Position numbers and translations under genes: made by a program
Notes under the pieces: model-generated
What the model saw: the letters and a program-made list of their open reading frames with translations, nothing else
Told to the model about the DNA's origin: nothing
Databases searched by the model: none
Shown here: piece by piece, positions 61,216 through 64,000 of the stretch
Layout of the letters: every line of letters starts with the position of its first letter
Numbering within the stretch: position 1 is the first letter of the stretch
Origin: Corallococcus macrosporus
GTDB lineage: Bacteria > Myxococcota > Myxococcia > Myxococcales > Myxococcaceae
DNA length: 64,000 bases
Direction of reading: 5' to 3'
Assembly: GCF_017302985.1 (NCBI RefSeq)
Contig: NZ_JAFIMU010000007.1
Location: 2,743,001-2,807,000, forward strand

Positions 61216-61988
61216 TGCGCTACGTGGAGGTCAAGCCGTGCGCCGCCCTGGCGCCGTACGTCCAGTGCTACTGGGCGCTGGAGCTGTCGGGGGAAGCGCC
61301 GGTGGGCGTGCACCGCGTGTTGCCGGACGGGTGTCTGGACATCCTGGTGGACCTGACGGACGGCGTGGGGCTGCGCGTGGTGGGGGCGATGCGGACGGCG
61401 GAGGTGGTGCCGCTGTCCGCGCGCGCGGCCTTCGTCGCGGTGCGCTTCCGGCCCGGAGGCGCGCAGCCCTTCCTGCGGCTGCCGCTGCTGGAGCTGACGG
61501 ACGCGACGGTGGGGCTGGGAGACCTCTGGCCTCGCGAGGCGCGCGAGTGGCGCGAGCGGATGGGGGCGGCCGTGGGGACGCCCGCGCGCTTCGCCCTGCT
61601 GGAGCGGCTGTTGCTGGAGCGGCTTCCCGGGCGGGAGGGAGACGCGGGGGTGCGGCACGCGGTGGACCTCATCCTGGGGGCGAGGGGGCAGGTGCCGGTG
61701 CGTTCGCTGGAGGAGGTGATGGGGGTGGGGGCTCGGCAGGTAGAGCGGCGGTTCCACGCGGCGGTGGGGTTGTCACCGAAGGTGCTGTGCCGCATCGCGA
61801 GGTTGCAGCACGCGGTGGAGCTGTCGCGGGGGCTGCAGGGGGCGGAGTGGGCGTTGGCGGCGGGGTACTACGACCAGGCGCACCAGGTGCGGGAATTCCG
61901 GGCGCTGACGGGGCTGACGCCGGGGGCGTACGTGCGCGAGCAGGCGGAGGTCGGATTCGTCCAATCGTTGGAGGGGGCGGGTGCGTAA
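61215..61988 (+). CDS. AraC-family regulator with DUF6597-like N-terminus
   Basis: The 257-residue protein has an N-terminal effector region (LAPYVQCYWALEL, VLPDGCLDILVDL, GGAQPFLRLP) and a C-terminal AraC double HTH (SLEEVMGVGARQVERRFHAAVGLSPKVLCRIARLQHAV, AAGYYDQAHQVREFRALTGLTPGAY). Regulators of this kind often sit next to VOC/glyoxalase genes. Start ATG overlaps the kinase stop. A VOC protein follows after 32 nt, probably its target. Confidence 0.87.
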   Translation: MRYVEVKPCAALAPYVQCYWALELSGEAPVGVHRVLPDGCLDILVDLTDGVGLRVVGAMRTAEVVPLSARAAFVAVRFRPGGAQPFLRLPLLELTDATVGLGDLWPREAREWRERMGAAVGTPARFALLERLLLERLPGREGDAGVRHAVDLILGARGQVPVRSLEEVMGVGARQVERRFHAAVGLSPKVLCRIARLQHAVELSRGLQGAEWALAAGYYDQAHQVREFRALTGLTPGAYVREQAEVGFVQSLEGAGA

Positions 61989-62020
61989 GGTGGGGGTGTT
62001 CCCACTTGAGGAGGCACGCC

Positions 62021-62389
62021 ATGTCCACCGCACCCCAGCAGGCCGAGCAGCACCACCGCATCGACTACATCGAGCTTCCCGTGAAGGACATCGCGGAGGC
62101 GAAGCGCTTCTACGGCACCGTGTTCGGCTGGAGGTTCGAGGACTACGGCCCGGACTACACGGCCTTCATGGACGGGCGGTTGAACGGAGGGTTCGACAAG
62201 GAGCGCGAGGTGTCGAAGGGGGGCGCGTTGCTGGTGCTCTACTCGAAGGACCTGGACGCGACGCTGGCGAAGGTGCGCGAGGCCGGAGGCCGCATCGTGA
62301 AGGACACGTTCTCCTTCCCCGGGGGCAAGCGCTTCCACTTCACCGACCCCACCGGCAACGAGCTGGCCGTCTGGACCGAGCCGTCCTGA
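62021..62389 (+). CDS. VOC-superfamily (glyoxalase/dioxygenase-like) protein
   Basis: The 122-residue protein is a single VOC module: IDYIELPVKDIAEAKRFYGTVFGWRFEDYG, GGRIVKDTFSFPGGKRFHFTDPTGNELAVW. Metal-type ligands are suggested at His/Glu positions. It may be a lyase, dioxygenase or antibiotic-resistance protein. GAGGAGG precedes ATG 62021. Confidence 0.85.
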   Translation: MSTAPQQAEQHHRIDYIELPVKDIAEAKRFYGTVFGWRFEDYGPDYTAFMDGRLNGGFDKEREVSKGGALLVLYSKDLDATLAKVREAGGRIVKDTFSFPGGKRFHFTDPTGNELAVWTEPS

Positions 62390-62574
62390 GCCGCTGATGG
62401 ACGGAGAGGCGCGTGGGCTGCCTGCCTGGACGGAGGCTGAACAGGCTGTCGCGGTTCCAACACTCTCCGTCCCGCTGTGACTCACGGTGCGCAGGGTGTC
62501 GCCCTGGGGGGCTGATCCGGGTTCGCCTCTGTTCCCGCCGCGCGGTAGAAATAGGGTCTGGCTCCTGCCTGGGA

Positions 62575-64000
62575 ATGTCGCCCGTGATCGTCACCGCCAC
62601 CGCCACCGTCCTTCACGTCAACGACACGCCCGCGAGCCTCTACCTGGGCTCCTTCTCGCTGCGACAGGCGGGCTACCGCGTCCTGGAGGCGGTCACCGGG
62701 GGAGAAGCGCTGCGCATCGCCTTCGATGCGCGCCCGGACGTCGTCGTGCTCGACGTGAAGCTCCCGGACATGAGCGGCTATGACGTGTGCCGGATCCTGA
62801 AGGAGGATCCGCGCACCCGCGAGGTCGCCATCATCCACACCTCCGCCACCTTCATCACCGCGGAGAAGAAGGTCGCGGGCCTGCGCGCCGGCGCGGACGT
62901 GTACCTCACCCAGCCGTTCGACCCGGAAGAGCTCATCGCCACCGTCAACAGCGTCCTGCGCCTGCGACGCGTGGAGCGCGAGGCCCTGGCGAACGCCGCC
63001 CGCCTGGAAGAGGCCGACCGCAAGAAGAACGAGTTCCTCGCCATGCTCGCCCACGAGCTGCGCAACCCCCTGGCCGCCATCTCCGTCGCGGTGCAGATGC
63101 TCGGACAGAAGGACTCCCACGGCCTGTCCGAAGCCGACGCGCGCCGCCGCGACATCATCGAGCGGCAGGTGAGCCACCTGCGCCACCTGGTGGACGACCT
63201 GCTCGACGTCAGCCGCATCACCCGGGGCAAGTACGCCCTGCGCCGTGGCCCGCTGGACCTGAACACCGTGCTGCAGCACTCGCTCGCCGCCGCGCGGCCG
63301 GTGATGGAGGAGCGCGGGCTGGTGCTGCGCGAAGCCCTCTCCTCCGAGCCCTGCTGGGTGGACGGCGACCGGACGCGCCTGGAGCAGGTCTTCACCAACC
63401 TGCTCGACAACGCGGCCAAGTACTCCCCCGAGGGCGGCATCGTCACCGTGGGCGCGCACCTGGACGAGGACGCCCGCGTGCGCGTGTCCGTGCAGGACAC
63501 GGGCATCGGCCTCAGGCGGGAGGACCAGGAGCGCATCTTCGAGCTCTTCGCGCAGCTGGACGCGGGGCTCGCGCGCAGCCGGGGCGGGCTGGGCATTGGC
63601 CTGACGCTGGTGCGCAACCTGGTGGAGGAGCACGGCGGCCAGGTGGAGGTCTTCAGTGAGGGCCCGGGCCAGGGCAGCACGTTCAGCGTCACGCTGCCGC
63701 TGCTCACGGACGCCGCGCGGCCGGAGGCCACCGTGGAGCGCATCGAGTCCCGCCGGGGCGAGTGGCGCATCCTCCTGGTGGACGACAACCCCGACGCGCG
63801 CGAGGGCCTGCGCGAGATGCTCCAGATGTGGGGCCACACCGTCGCGGTCGCCGAGGACGGCCCGCAGGCGCTGGCCATGGCGACGCCCGGCACCTACGAC
63901 GTCATCATCCTGGACATCGGCCTGCCGGGCCTGGACGGCTACCAGGTGGCGAAGGAGCTGCGAGGCCGCGTGGCCTCGGACGCGCACCTCATCGCGCTGA
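62575..64000 (+). CDS. Receiver-kinase-receiver hybrid histidine kinase, partial
   Basis: At least 475 residues are encoded before the right edge. An N-terminal receiver (D60 in VVLDVKLPDMSG; TQPFDPEEL near the end) precedes HisKA (H160, LAHELRNPL) and HATPase_c (VFTNLLDNAAKYSPEGG, GLGIGLTLVRNLVEEHGG). A second receiver starts near residue 399 (ILLVDDNPDAREGL, D447 in ILDIGLPGLDG). The N-terminal receiver may gate the kinase in response to another kinase. No membrane segments. Start ATG 62575 is the first in-frame ATG. Confidence 0.87.
   Translation, partial: MSPVIVTATATVLHVNDTPASLYLGSFSLRQAGYRVLEAVTGGEALRIAFDARPDVVVLDVKLPDMSGYDVCRILKEDPRTREVAIIHTSATFITAEKKVAGLRAGADVYLTQPFDPEELIATVNSVLRLRRVEREALANAARLEEADRKKNEFLAMLAHELRNPLAAISVAVQMLGQKDSHGLSEADARRRDIIERQVSHLRHLVDDLLDVSRITRGKYALRRGPLDLNTVLQHSLAAARPVMEERGLVLREALSSEPCWVDGDRTRLEQVFTNLLDNAAKYSPEGGIVTVGAHLDEDARVRVSVQDTGIGLRREDQERIFELFAQLDAGLARSRGGLGIGLTLVRNLVEEHGGQVEVFSEGPGQGSTFSVTLPLLTDAARPEATVERIESRRGEWRILLVDDNPDAREGLREMLQMWGHTVAVAEDGPQALAMATPGTYDVIILDIGLPGLDGYQVAKELRGRVASDAHLIAL

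Overview
The window is uniformly GC-rich with dense, mostly non-overlapping genes on both strands. Several gene families point to a myxobacterium of the Myxococcus/Corallococcus group: a TIGR02268/DUF2381 paralogous-family protein, a SitA-like lipoprotein toxin with a candidate immunity gene, many hybrid histidine kinases, and numerous lipoproteins. No rRNA, tRNA, CRISPR array, IS element or phage gene was seen. The assignment comes from gene content read by eye, not from a search.

Layout. 1-8.3 kb: partial receiver-like protein, S41 peptidase-like protein, dipeptide epimerase, PAS/kinase/receiver hybrid, suppressor-of-fused protein, FemAB-like acyltransferase, and a divergent HxlR regulator / NAD(P)-binding protein pair with a palindromic operator between them. 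8.4-13.5 kb: an accessory-looking block with a DUF2381 protein plus two tandem duplicate lipoproteins, a second copy of the NAD(P)-binding gene, and a SitA-type toxin/immunity pair. 13.6-25.8 kb: acyl-lipid desaturase, bioA, BBE-type flavoprotein, a very large double-kinase hybrid, DedA and AI-2E membrane proteins, and an S9 peptidase. 25.8-27.75 kb: a type IV (AbiE-like) toxin-antitoxin operon headed by a long perfect inverted repeat in an AT-rich gap. 27.8-34.5 kb: a GNAT gene, an OmpA/DUF4398 envelope operon with a clear terminator, and a plus-strand run of 5'-3' exonuclease, truncated hemoglobin, SRPBCC and membrane proteins.

34.6-46.9 kb: sterol-desaturase-like protein, Tat-exported amidase, GH88-like hydrolase, spore-photoproduct-lyase-like radical SAM protein, GntR regulator, a non-coding block of degenerate tandem repeats built on a palindrome, an alpha/beta hydrolase, a lipoprotein, and an esterase with a starch-binding-like domain. 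47-50 kb: two paralogous secreted proteins of unknown function. 50-56.2 kb: a urease cluster (ureD, fused ureAB, ureC, ureF, ureG), interrupted on the opposite strand by a protein carrying a YopT/C58-type Cys-His-Asp triad. 56.3-64 kb: two tandem duplicate membrane histidine kinases, the first with an internal deletion and frameshift, then an AraC regulator, a VOC protein and a truncated hybrid kinase.

The least ordinary parts are the SitA/immunity pair, the AbiE-like operon with its inverted repeat, the YopT-like protein inside the urease cluster, the palindromic repeat family at 10.96 and 41.5 kb, the DUF2381-lipoprotein operon, and the damaged kinase duplicate. All functions are inferred from recognisable motifs and neighbours; nothing was computed or searched.
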